A stretch of DNA of 64,000 nt, taken from NCBI RefSeq assembly GCF_963678635.1, contig NC_087069.1, positions 34,557,090-34,621,089 on the forward strand, read 5' to 3'. The translations under genes were made by a program, and so were the position numbers. The stretch's first letter is position 1. Every line of letters begins with the position of its first letter. Below are positions 33,301-41,363 of this stretch, in pieces. The notes beneath the pieces are model-generated. The model did no database searches. It saw nothing but the letters and a program-made list of their open reading frames with translations, and had not been told where the DNA came from. The stretch comes from Symsagittifera roscoffensis. Lineage: Eukaryota; Xenacoelomorpha; Acoela; Convolutidae.

Positions 33301-35547
33301 TATTTTCCTTAATTGTGGTGTTAAGGTCATCATTAAGATTTCTGTCATCTTTGTGTTTTTATAGTCATGTTTATTTAATGAATATGCTTTTCGAACTAGT
33401 GTTTCGATTCGTACTGCTATTTGCTTGATGGTTTCGTTTGGTAATCTGCGAATTTCATTACATAAAACTCTTTGTTGTTGTTTGTTTCTTTCGGAGTCAA
33501 ACATTTTTGAAAATTCTTGTGTAAATCTTTTCCAGTTTGGTTTTATTTCTAGAGGTAGTACTGAAAACCATTTTTGGGCTGCGCCATCTAAGGTTGTTTG
33601 TATTAACGCTGTGCGTCGATGTATCCAGTTTTGGTGTAGTGGCGTATTAATTGGTTCAGGTCCAATGTTTAAAATCAAATTTGCTGTTACTGCATTTAGA
33701 TAATCTTCTACAGAGTATTCAGGGTCTGTTCCTGTGAAAACCATTAAAGGTTTGTTTGATGTTATTGATGATCCACCCATAAGGTATGGATTCATTGTCA
33801 TTTGTAATGATTCTGCTGCATTTGGCATTTGAGAAAAATTTGAAAGTTGGTTTCTTGTTATTTCATGTTGTTGGAGATAATATGGGAGTGGTATCTCATT
33901 TTGCATTTGTGATGCTTGATACGAGTGTGCAGTCATTGGATTTTGTTGTTGAATTGGTTGAAAAGATTGTGTATTAATTAGATTTTGTTGTTGAATTGGT
34001 TGTTGATGTTGTGCATCTATTGTTTGTGGAGAAAAATTTCTATGATTTGTACATGTTTTCTGTATTCCTTGTCTACGATATTCTTGAGTATTTTGTGCAA
34101 ATATATCTGGTTGTAAGAAATCATCATCTGAGGATAAATAATCCATTTGATAAGATGTTTGTTTTTTATTTTTATTTTGTTGAAAAAATGGGTAATTTTC
34201 ACTGCGATCCTGTGGAGGATTTGGTTGAAAATTTTTGGAATTATATTGGGCCGTTGGGTTATCCCAGTTTCGAGGTTTTGTATATTGATTAAAATTCCTT
34301 TGTGGTTGATAATTTGTTTTTGATGGATGTGTATAATTATAATTATGGTCTGCAAAGTTGTTTCTAGTGAATGTTTTGCGTGTTTTTGATGGTATTGTCA
34401 TGGGTCTATATGTTTGGTAATCCATATGTGAATATTTTGGAGCAACCGAAGGTTTAACGGTTGATTGTAAGGTTACTTGTGTTTGTGAAGGATTTGTATT
34501 TCTTGGTGTTGTTAAATTTGGGCGTATTGGTGAAATACTTTGTTGTGTAGTTGTTGTGTGTACAATTTCTTCATTTATGAAGTGTGATGGTGTCTGGATA
34601 TCTTGTTGAGTAAGATTCCTAGTTCCATTGAGGTTTTCGTTGTGTATGACTGTAGAGTTTAAACTATTATTTTGTGTATCGGGTAAAAATGTATTATAGT
34701 TTAATGGTGTTGCATCAATTGTTAATGGTATTACTCTTACATAATCTCGTATGTAAGATATTGTACCTATTGCTTGACTTGAGATTGATTGTGGAAAGCT
34801 TATAAATGCGGGATGAGACCATTCGGGGTCCCAAACATAATCTGATTGTTCTGTGATAGCGGTATCATCGTTCGAATTTTGGGGTCTAAAATTTTTTCTT
34901 GCTTGTGCAATTAAATCAATATTGTGTGTGAAATAATCTATTATGAACCATGCCAAAATTTTTTGTAAATCGTGTTTGGTATGTTGTGAAACGTCGTCTT
35001 TCGTGAAATTTTCTTTAATGATGTTTAAATAACTAGAGAGTAGTGTGATTTCATGTCGTACTCTTAAATGTTTAGATGTTTCTGTCGGTGAGACATTTGT
35101 TAATGGGATTTCGTTTTCTAATATCGAAATATAACTATATATTATTGCGAAAACTTCATTGGTGAAAATGGAGTTTGCTCTTTGTGAGTTATGGTATTGG
35201 ATGCTTTTTATATATTCTGAAAAAACTTTTGAAAATTCTAAATCAATATCGTCTGTTTGAATAGTATATTTTCTATTATTATGGTTTGGTGAAGTGAATT
35301 CTATAGAGTAGATTCCATACTGTTGTGTTATGTTGCATATATCTTTTAGATAGTGATCTATGATTTGTCTTTTGATTTTTACATCGGGGAACTCTGTTTT
35401 ACATGGACTGATTCCGGGTTCAAATAAATTTACGAGTAAATTTTGACAAAATATGTGTTGTCCTCTATCAGTATCTGCATCTACTATAAAAGGAAAGATT
35501 TCATCATCGTCTGGAGTTTCGTCACCTGGGGTGTGTGTTGAACTCAT
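27325..35547 (-). CDS. gag-pol: Gag-Pol polyprotein, single uninterrupted ORF of 2,740 residues
   Basis: Landmarks from the translation are as follows. An Asn/Gln/Thr/Pro-rich N-terminus without recognised domain covers ~1-600. A capsid-like Gag region spans ~604-790 (FTGTDPEYSVEDYL at its start). A CCHC zinc knuckle is at 842-855 (CNYCRRYGHSISEC), followed by an Asn/Ser/Arg-rich tract at ~880-1070. The aspartic protease has DSG at 1229-1231. Reverse transcriptase has YLDD at 1737-1740. RNase H has its first Asp at 1886. Integrase has zinc-binding His ~2249/2256 and Cys 2283/2286, catalytic D2321, D2381 and E2417 (35 residues between the last two), and a GPY-type motif near 2594. A basic tail ends the protein. 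All catalytic residues are present and no stop or shift is needed between gag and pol, so this ORF looks functional. The start ATG 35547 lies inside the end of the upstream ORF. Confidence 0.95.
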   Translation of the reverse strand: MSSTHTPGDETPDDDEIFPFIVDADTDRGQHIFCQNLLVNLFEPGISPCKTEFPDVKIKRQIIDHYLKDICNITQQYGIYSIEFTSPNHNNRKYTIQTDDIDLEFSKVFSEYIKSIQYHNSQRANSIFTNEVFAIIYSYISILENEIPLTNVSPTETSKHLRVRHEITLLSSYLNIIKENFTKDDVSQHTKHDLQKILAWFIIDYFTHNIDLIAQARKNFRPQNSNDDTAITEQSDYVWDPEWSHPAFISFPQSISSQAIGTISYIRDYVRVIPLTIDATPLNYNTFLPDTQNNSLNSTVIHNENLNGTRNLTQQDIQTPSHFINEEIVHTTTTQQSISPIRPNLTTPRNTNPSQTQVTLQSTVKPSVAPKYSHMDYQTYRPMTIPSKTRKTFTRNNFADHNYNYTHPSKTNYQPQRNFNQYTKPRNWDNPTAQYNSKNFQPNPPQDRSENYPFFQQNKNKKQTSYQMDYLSSDDDFLQPDIFAQNTQEYRRQGIQKTCTNHRNFSPQTIDAQHQQPIQQQNLINTQSFQPIQQQNPMTAHSYQASQMQNEIPLPYYLQQHEITRNQLSNFSQMPNAAESLQMTMNPYLMGGSSITSNKPLMVFTGTDPEYSVEDYLNAVTANLILNIGPEPINTPLHQNWIHRRTALIQTTLDGAAQKWFSVLPLEIKPNWKRFTQEFSKMFDSERNKQQQRVLCNEIRRLPNETIKQIAVRIETLVRKAYSLNKHDYKNTKMTEILMMTLTPQLRKIAIKKRASHPSSIREPDLDFRKLVDKLEQAEITMKLEETENLKLQYVNKIETTPTNINNIQESETDLVEKITEILNIYEKNPNFKGKPSFKKWCNYCRRYGHSISECRQKQQDSQNKPQKYKEPNKSFYQYMKKDQNLPNKTVHSNNSSGKPLPNNTNYTRNQSPYNSSYRGRSPERRNTYNSSQNHYNRPNSRNNYSRSNSNTQRFVSRSNSQSRNNYYPNNQSRNSSYNRNRNYSYNRNRSYSNNRNQNYPNNRSRNNSYNRSNYNRPNSNYQNRSRNNSQNRHPSYNNRYRNYSQSPHRNNNNYNNSNNRHRSSTPKHQRQINQVQANPETTSDPPGIDDTVTDTLQLNQINCTSSDSESDTENTLSINMIKVENDYESVIYEQPFPSHIYENQSEFLQNHYTTPINSTPTTQETNEINTTNQTNKNTKTKCLNTNHIYQNIQKEQPKEKIWTIPFLLESPRNKEFQPPDLEIDFLIDSGAESNIINIPTWNEIKTLHPKLTPLETSSKLATAQGSTLINYGKIQLFLLPTRTMEQSKILNKPFKQIFHITDIKYNIIGIPFISKYIPTINILNSKILIKDKYTKTKETSLTFFQRLNKQPPFFSKFYPIFNQQRKHLKPLSGNIYNFSIKQVHQYDKEQNKQKFYMSDFEFKPIHKFFKITISSIKYLKHSNSDIISLHVYNNTPYQVTLPLGLLGYCETNATISPIHEKAYRVNNILQLLDICQSTILNEELSINNIISNENRNTDYFTKTPYFKPTFNISNYTADQQKFLTMFNFQHSQITQDEFEKLAKQLIKYSSVYATSKFDVGKISSSLHLPLKPDAVFKKQRASKVPIHLHDKVNRLLDILEQYNIISPVNKEEQPKGNTFINPVIILAKGESLKIVLDARYLNSLIDESKCNWPIEPIQVILTKINGKYFTTADMNSAYNQMPLDEQSRRLTQFVIGNQQYEFNRLFYGISIGPAAFSAFMSKIFRPLILKKNAITYLDDVFMQSQTKDEMFKVLEKYHQILQNENLKAAPDKSHFFLTRVKFLGHNIERKTITPLKSRIDAIQKLQPPTNKKKIQEFLGMLNFLSKYVYKMQLYLRPFYNILRQQNNFEWNTEHQTRFEEIKKLLTEQISNTIPDPDQPFYAMCDASNFGIGAALLQSHNGTNKMNLISANSRLFTQAELRLSTLMRECTAIIYTLTEYEFLILGSKHPTVLFTDHKPIIFLFTQKSNPNHRVYRFQLILMKFPNLHIVWTAGKNLALPDTLSRNTPPELLTRKTTVEIPKNIKFYLAENETSPRLECKYAVKTDIEQSQINNLQHFPLYLDCQNNHYEVDLLGTSTFKPIPYSQWIKNNTQQKRTKQHPPKKDHFPLIEKEDLTDKINLSGPQTNDSKYTINQVFDLHDPLDTIPLSKFEIENIFLPPTETITISTLKQYQNLDPIIRQLKSWHKYKTKPNKADSTILGNKTLLRYFRKFNYTTINETTDLLEYNLNESIVPCLPLSMILIAFNISHTQNIKGHSGSEKTYSNFIQNFYFPNAPIWIKVLCNDCIVCQLNKPYPNQKQIAQKQDFKGQSLYFNHRISFDTKGPISPSSEGNSYIMVIVDAFTHYVALNPVPHCNAYYAYTTLYEHWIAKFGLPEILVTDNGTEFINNEIITLCHLYNIKHKPRTSHAPWTNGLVEGMNRSLQEYLRCIINGNDTKYTEWSADVKLFPLAYNSQITTTLGMSPYEMVFNQKPRKPIMFTANSHKNVQGYCQPNKDSICYNLPLHTHDEDHFHHPQILKLASGTHTEWILNRDKKHNEIYQKITKKLLQRQNINEQINSRFTPASDLKIGTFVLIPNFNTQKGISKKLQPLRKGPYQIIARPTDVTYKITDSNKKEIVQHRNNLLPYYPKEYALRELTQLYSFTGLKIIQNEPHLKNTEQNDNPTENQNTKPTATKINTQNHKESPKQRKNRKMTEQIIPQEEIDKSEHRKTTRLRNQPRKNYKMFIPQSKILKKVEFKK

Positions 35548-35989
35548 TTTTCCGTTCGATGACTGTTAATATGTAATTATTAATGTGTCTAATTGGTTGA
35601 TTCCAATTGTATAAATGTACTGGTTTGTGTTTGTACTGTTTTTTTATTCTTCTTTTTCCTCTTTGTGATGAATTTGAAGTTGTTTCTGAGTCAGAAAAAT
35701 ATAATTGATCGTGAAGTGGGTAATTTTTATCTATTGATTCTTTTAGTTTGTAAAGTTCGTCTAAACTGTTGGTTTCTGATTCTGAAAATGCGTTTCGGTT
35801 TTTTGAAAATCTTTTTCGTGTTATTTGTTTTTGTTTAGTTATTATTTTCCTCTTTAGTGTTTGTCGTTTTGTGCGAATGTATCCAACTGTTTGTGTATGA
35901 GGTGTGATTACAAGGTCGTATTTTTTGTTATCTATTTCACAATTGTGTAAAATGATTGTTTGTTTATTTCCTAGGTTTTTAAATGACAT
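35522..35989 (-). CDS. Basic leader ORF of the retroelement, 155 residues, unknown
   Basis: ATG 35989 opens a Lys/Arg-rich protein with a strongly basic stretch (KRKIITKQKQITRKRF at ~47-62), a Ser/Asp/Glu-rich middle and a second basic cluster near 115 (KRRIKKQYKHK). These resemble nuclear-localisation or RNA-binding patches. The end overlaps the Gag-Pol start by 26 bases in another frame. It could be a small regulatory or nucleic-acid-binding protein, or an upstream ORF that tunes Gag-Pol translation. Copy 1 does not reach this region, so conservation cannot be judged here. Confidence 0.55.
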   Translation of the reverse strand: MSFKNLGNKQTIILHNCEIDNKKYDLVITPHTQTVGYIRTKRQTLKRKIITKQKQITRKRFSKNRNAFSESETNSLDELYKLKESIDKNYPLHDQLYFSDSETTSNSSQRGKRRIKKQYKHKPVHLYNWNQPIRHINNYILTVIERKNEFNTHPR

Positions 35990-37241
35990 AAGGTTTAGAA
36001 TGACGGATGCAAAGGTTGTTAAATGATTTCTATTTTCCTAAACTGTTAGTTCTTACGATTTTTTGGTTAGCTTAACCTGGGTCTTTTTGTTCAGGGTTGG
36101 AGAGAAAAGTACATCGATTCCGAAGAATGATTTTTACTTTCTCGTGACTAGTATAAGCTAAGGTGTTAACTTACTTAATCTTACTTAGGGGTAGTGATTG
36201 TGTTCAAGGGTTGGAGAATAGTAAATCGATCCACAAGGTTCAGGTATAATTAGAACGCGAGTAGTTCGTTAGATACTATTTTAAACTTACTAAGTCTAAG
36301 ATTTATCCTGGGTCTGTTAAGAGGGGGGGTCAAGTGAAGGATGAATAACCGAAGTTCTTCACTGTTTATCCTAATTTGAATGATTAGTTTTGTGTAAAAA
36401 TTTCTATTAGTCCTGGGTTTTTAGAGAGGGTTGGATAGTGAATCGACGTTTGAGGTCGTTAGACACTAATTAAGTGGGTGGGGGAGAACAAAGTTGTTCT
36501 GTTTGATCCAAGGATAAGCCTTGATGATCAAATTTGAAATTTAATTAAGTAGAAAATGATTTAAGATCCAAGGATAAGCCTTGATGATCTGATTTTAAAA
36601 TTAAGTGAATTTAAGTTTTAATAAAGTTTTAAATGTGTGTAAAGGAAAGATTTAGTGTTTTGATGATATTAGTGAGTTGATGATTGCTGTTATGTTTTAG
36701 GTGATGGAGCTGGAACAACAGGATGATTTATGATTACTAACCAATTATTGTCATGCTACTAATTTTTATTTTTATTTTCCAATAAATATTTTTTAAACAT
36801 GTTTTGTATAATACTGCAGAGTTTTAGGAAAACGATCTTAGATCTTTTTATCAATCGTTATTGTATAATATTAATTTTGTTTAGCGCCTGAAATGATTTT
36901 GAAGAGTAACTTCAAGGTTTTATGTTTGCAAATGGAAATCTAAATTCATTGCAAGTAGTATTCGAAATATAAAAGTTTGTTCTGGCTTTTGCCGAACTAT
37001 CATATAACTATACGGCAAGTTTCTACTTTGTCGTATGTCGTCTTTGGTTCGAGGTCTTCTTCCAATTCCGGGTAGTTCTGTTATGGTTCGGAATATTGGC
37101 TCTGATCTATTGAGTCGGAGAGACATTTCAATTAAATTATTGTCGTATAACATTTTGTAAATGTTTTTGTCTAATTTCTAATCTAATTTTGGTTAATTCT
37201 AATCTAGTAAGGTCTTGTTCGAGACTTATGGTCGCACCAGA
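35990..37241 (-). other. Leader of the element with internal repeats and splice-donor-like sites
   Basis: 1.25 kb between the 5' LTR and the first ORF. A 26-base word containing CCAAGGATAAGCCTTGATG occurs twice, 60 bases apart (~36504 and ~36564). A degenerate ~110-120-bp repeat with GGGTTGGA and ATCGA words recurs around 36090, 36210 and 36425. Sense-strand GTAAGT/GTAAGA sites (~36165-36190 and ~36285) and CAG/GTTAAG (~36077) are candidate donors for subgenomic RNA. Confidence 0.6.
37222..37239 (-). promoter_or_regulatory. Primer binding site candidate
   Basis: Two bases after the 5' LTR the sense strand reads TGGTGCGACCATAAGTCT, so the complementary tRNA would end ATGGTCGCACCA. TGG start and position fit a tRNA primer site. 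The tRNA was not identified with confidence. Confidence 0.6.
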
Positions 37242-37651
37242 TGAGTTAGGACTGGAGTGTATAACTCATAGAGTAATTTCGGATAGGGTACACCGTCTGC
37301 TCGTCACGCTATCTTATTTTCGGCCGGATAGATTCGTGCAACTTCTTAGTCTAATACCGATCCTAATCTTACTCTTATACTATCTAGTCTCAGGTTGTTT
37401 AACTAGTCTCTGCTAGGCTCAATAGATCTAGGGTATACTGGTTTATTGCGGCTGCTGAAGTGCTCGGGAGAGTCCAACTAATTTCTAAGTTAAATTCAAA
37501 TCTCTCTGGTGCTGAAATTACAAGTAACTTCAGCACTTACAAATAAGTGGGTTGTTAGTTAGATGGATCATGATTGGTTAATATTAAATACTTTACATTG
37601 GTAAAACATTTAATTTATCCAATCATAATATATAGTTTAGATCAGGTTCCA
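37242..37651 (-). repeat. 5' LTR of the complete element
   Basis: 410 bp, identical by eye to 18780-19189. It carries AATAAA at 37442-37447 and the hairpin at 37509-37536, both on the sense strand of element and host gene. It is followed by TCAC (37652-37655), the right copy of the target duplication. Confidence 0.97.
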
Positions 37652-37872
37652 TCACGCCAAAGATTTTTAACGTAATGAAATTGCAGCTAGTCGTTTTCCT
37701 TCATAGACACTACTCGACATCGGTCAGCGGCCAAAAATTTCAGTGGCAAAATAGGTCTTTCGTATGCTTTGAGAAACTTCAGAAAATCAATTCTGCCGAC
37801 TTTAATAAAAGTCAACAAGAATTTTGAAGGTTTTTTGTTTTTCGAAAGTTATAACTAATTATAACCACTGAC
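37652..37872 (-). other. Right remainder of the intron that received the retroelement
   Basis: This is the intron sequence between exon 7 and the 5' LTR. It starts with the TCAC target duplication and contains a diverged copy of a dispersed repeat (37726-37830). Confidence 0.75.
37726..37830. repeat. Dispersed repeat, diverged copy
   Basis: Aligns with 8001-8120 in the same orientation and word order. It lies just outside the retroelement and predates its insertion. Confidence 0.4.
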
Positions 37873-38110
37873 CTTCTTCTTATCCCTGGCCAAGTGCTTT
37901 TCCATCAACTCCATCTGAATCTCGTCATACTTCTCAAACATCTCTTTAATGTCCCCCTCACTCACAATGCCCCCACCCCCTGACGACGATGCATCCCCTC
38001 CGTCCTCCCCTTTGCGGGTGAGAAGGTGTTTGTGTTTGATATTGTTAGGCAGTCCCGTCTCTTTCAGAGCTTCGCTTAGTGTGTTGTATCTACGTCTCGA
38101 AAGATCTTTC
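37873..38110 (-). CDS. Host gene, coding exon 7
   Basis: The 238-base exon sits between a GACTACAG acceptor and an AAG/GTCAGT donor. It takes two bases from the previous exon and ends in phase 0. It reads KDLSRRRYNTLSEALKETGL, then NNIKHKHLLTRKG, a Gly/Ser/Asp-rich linker and a charged helix (EMFEKYDEIQMELMEKHLAR). This is the longest exon found. Base composition is clearly richer in G and C than the surrounding intron. No family is recognised. Confidence 0.88.
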
Positions 38111-39859
38111 CTGTAGTCGAAACTTTTTTAGTTAGAACTTGTGTTTTTTACTAAGTTAACTGAAAAATCCCACATATCATTTTTCCTCGCTTATGCCATC
38201 CTACAAAGAACTCACTTTCTTACCAAGTTTCCTATAAAACTTATATTTTTTGGTTGCCTTTTTGGAGTGAGCTTTCTTTTCACAGCTTCGAAAGGATCGT
38301 TTTTAAATCAGCTAATTACAGTAGTTTTTTGAGGATTAGTTCTTCAGGGCTGATAATTGTTACTTCACCCTTGCAAAGGAACAGGCAGGGATCATGTGAG
38401 CGACGTTATGAAGTCCAAGAAAGTACCATATTTCTTAAAATTTTCTCAAAAACTACAATCCTCGAGTTTCCCAGCGTATAATGGTGGTCTAATAGCAGTG
38501 GACCAGCTGTTTAAAGGCCGCCTTTCTTTTCCCCATAAAAATCATAAAAATGCCGATTTCTCAGAAACTAGCAAAACATGAGGAATCAAACAATGGGGCG
38601 ATACTCCCAACCTATAATAAGTTCTGATAGGATCCAACGACTGGGCTTGTATTGCTAAAACACGGCAAGCTAGTTTTCAAAATTAATATGAATAAAATCA
38701 ATATTTCTTCAAAAATAATTTCTTTCTTTTTCACTTTGTGAACAAAACAGACACTTCAATCTTTACCATGGCCCGAATTAATCAACTGTAAATCTTCTAC
38801 CGACTAAATAAAATGTTCTTTATACCATTAGTCAGAAGAAGTTGCAAAAAATAATTAACTCAATTTGTTTTACAATGAATGCGTGATTTATTTTCTTAGG
38901 GAGTTTTTCATTATTGAACGAATTAGTGCCAGAAAATTATGCTAGCCAATCATAACTCTGCTGTAGATATTTTAAAGATTAGAGCGGGAAGATCAGTAAG
39001 GTTTGGAAGTTTTAAAAGGCACTGATTGGCCGAACAGTTCGAACCTATGATCCGAAGGCTATGAGAGTCTTTGTGGAGAAAATAGTTAGGTTGGTATAAT
39101 TAAACTTATTGCTAGCAATCGTATCGTTGCTTTTTCACAAAAACTACAGTTTCAAGCTCTTTTTCTTTCCCCTATCACCTCAAATAAGCCTCAAGTTTAT
39201 GGCGGAGAGAGGTTTTGCAAAGTAAAATAAGGAGATCAAGTATATTTGTCGTTGACTATTTAGTCCGCATGCCAAACTTTGTTACAATCGAACTATTAGT
39301 ACAAAAAATTACTAGTAAGACTCGCAGGTGTAGGAAAAAGGAAGAATACCCCAATTTGCAAGAAAGTCATCGTTTTGATGAGCTAAAAAAACCGACTGCT
39401 TTTTATTATCGCCCCCCCCCCCCCCCCCCAGTAAATGAATGAACCCCCAATTGACAAAACCACAGTTTGTTGGGCTATCATTTTTTAACTGCTGGGGTGG
39501 GGTGGAGCAATGATTGAAAAGGGCCAAAGAATAATCATAATTATAATCATGATAAATTGTTTCCAAACGATACCTAATTACAGAGTTAGTTAAATAAATT
39601 TACAAAAAAGAGGTCTGAATCGTATGGGAGAACACCCTTAGGCCAAGAACGATCTGTTTACAGGTGTCACGTCGTACATAGTCTCTACAAGACCTTTTTT
39701 GACAAATTGACAGCAATATACTATTTTAAAAGATATTTAATGCATCTAAACTATCCAGTTTATAAAGTTCCTTTAATGTTGGTATCATTAGTACCCTTGG
39801 TACTAAAAGGCGAGTCTAATCCCTCTTATCTTTTCCGCTGCAATGAAAAATTCGGTTCG
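38111..39859 (-). other. Intron of the host gene, 3' part
   Basis: Non-coding intron sequence next to exon 7. It includes a run of 18 C at 39412-39429. Short open frames here lack support. Confidence 0.55.
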
Positions 39860-41363
39860 TTATAATTTTTCGAGCTCCTTGAGGATTGGTCGTTGGTCTT
39901 CATCCGTCATGCGGATAGCAGACAGCTCGACTATGTTCAACTCGTCGTTTGTCATTGAGCCACTAGACTCGCCACTGATTTTGGCCGATTCTATTGTTCC
40001 ATTAATAACGTCCTTTGGTTCCTCCGGTTGAGTTTTTTTTGCTCGCATTGCTTTCTATCGCTTCTGGCTGCTGGACTAAAACCGACGATTCTACCGATTG
40101 TATTTTCGTTTGTTTTATCTTGCTGGTAGAAATTTACGTTGGGACTTGCAATGTGGACTCGTCGCGTAATCGGCGCCGATGCGCCTGAATCCGTGGCTAT
40201 ACGATCCAATAGCTCGTGAGCTGCTTAGTCTATTGACTCTCGCAATTTTTGCAGTTCCACTTGAGCAGCATAAATTTTTTTTTCCAGCAATGAGTTTTTG
40301 CGAATATTTCGAATTGTAGACTCTAGTCCCTGGTATAGGGCTTGCACTCGAAAGCCGTCAATTGTAATTTTTTGCATAACGGTAATTGAGGGCACGCTCT
40401 TTGGGTGTCTTACTATTCTACGAAGTTTGTCCATTTCATCGACGAAATGACCAGAAACTTCTTCGTCTAACCCAGTTATGTCGTCTTGAATAAAGTCCTC
40501 TCCCCAGTAGAATTTTCACATTTTGCGGTCAAAGTATGTATCCTCTGCGTTATGTTCCTTTGGGCTTGGAATTTTTTTAAGGGTACCACTGTGATCCCTG
40601 GCACTTGCTGCTCGATCTACCATTGCATGCGATCCGTCCGAAGGTCGACTGAACGTTTTCGTATCCGAAGGCCCTGTTGCGGTCTCTGGCAATTACTTCT
40701 GCTCATCGTCCGATTCGTTTCGCGTAGATACTGCATTTACTGTTTCTTGTTCGACTGATATCACAAACATGAAGAATCGTTTGCCCAGAAATTTTGGCGG
40801 TGTCCGATTTTTTAACTGGTACTGATTATACTGCTAAAAATCTATACCTTATTTTTAGCTCATGTAACTTCCTTTGTGAGCTGAAGGACACTGAGCTGGC
40901 ACTCTATCTGTAATTCTGAGTTGCATTGGCTATTCCCCACCGTGACATCCAATAACTTCCGGTTTTCGTTTCCTATTTTATCTTTGACTCTGCGGATTGC
41001 GAATACTCTGAACTCTTCTTCGTCATTATTATCGTCGAATCTACGTATCACGTATCACGTTTGTCTCGTACTGTGTCAAATCATTATTACCATCGACATG
41101 GCTTACTACCACTTTCTTGTAATGTTTCGCGAAGTGTCTTCAACCTCCGTATTTATAACATATAATGTTCCGAGCTTCACAGTTGTTCCGATGGTTGAGT
41201 TAGAGTCAACTTCCAGGGTAATGGCATTGATCTCCTTGTTGACAGTTTTTCTATACACAAATGTTTGCGAATATCTTCGTTTGTCATATTGAATATGAAC
41301 AATTCTCGCACGATCGACTCCTTCTTGTCGCGCAAAATCACGCCCCCGGGTCAGATCACTCAA
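39860..41363 (-). pseudogene. Decayed coding sequence of unknown origin that feeds the tandem array
   Basis: Several minus-strand pieces with protein-like composition run in order, broken by stops and a frameshift. The pieces are 41106-41363, 40860-41051, about 40758-40225 (with internal stops near 40680 and 40515) and 40209-39991. After a frameshift near 40045 a last piece runs to 39860. The stretch 40434-39991 is one frame with a single TAA. Words such as DKLRRIVRHPKSVPSI and LDRIATDSGASAPITRR look like real protein. The 761-bp unit continues the same sequence upstream, so the ancestral ORF was longer. It may be a mobile-element or viral relic or a retrocopied host gene; no motif decides. 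Confidence 0.55.

Larger units (their letters stand above)
18780..37651 (-). mobile_element. Complete 18.9-kb Ty3/gypsy-type LTR retroelement with envelope region
   Basis: Both ends carry 410-bp LTRs with TG...CA termini that are identical by eye, flanked by a 4-bp target duplication TCAC (18776-18779 and 37652-37655). On the minus strand the order is 5' LTR, primer-binding-site candidate, leader, basic ORF, Gag-Pol, two small hydrophobic ORFs, methionine-free frame, split envelope, accessory ORF, 3' untranslated stretch and 3' LTR. The protease-RT-RNase H-integrase order with a GPY-type integrase tail is Ty3/gypsy. At 18,872 bp it is far longer than most members. It sits in a host-gene intron in the same orientation as the gene. 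Identical LTRs imply a recent insertion. Confidence 0.95.
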
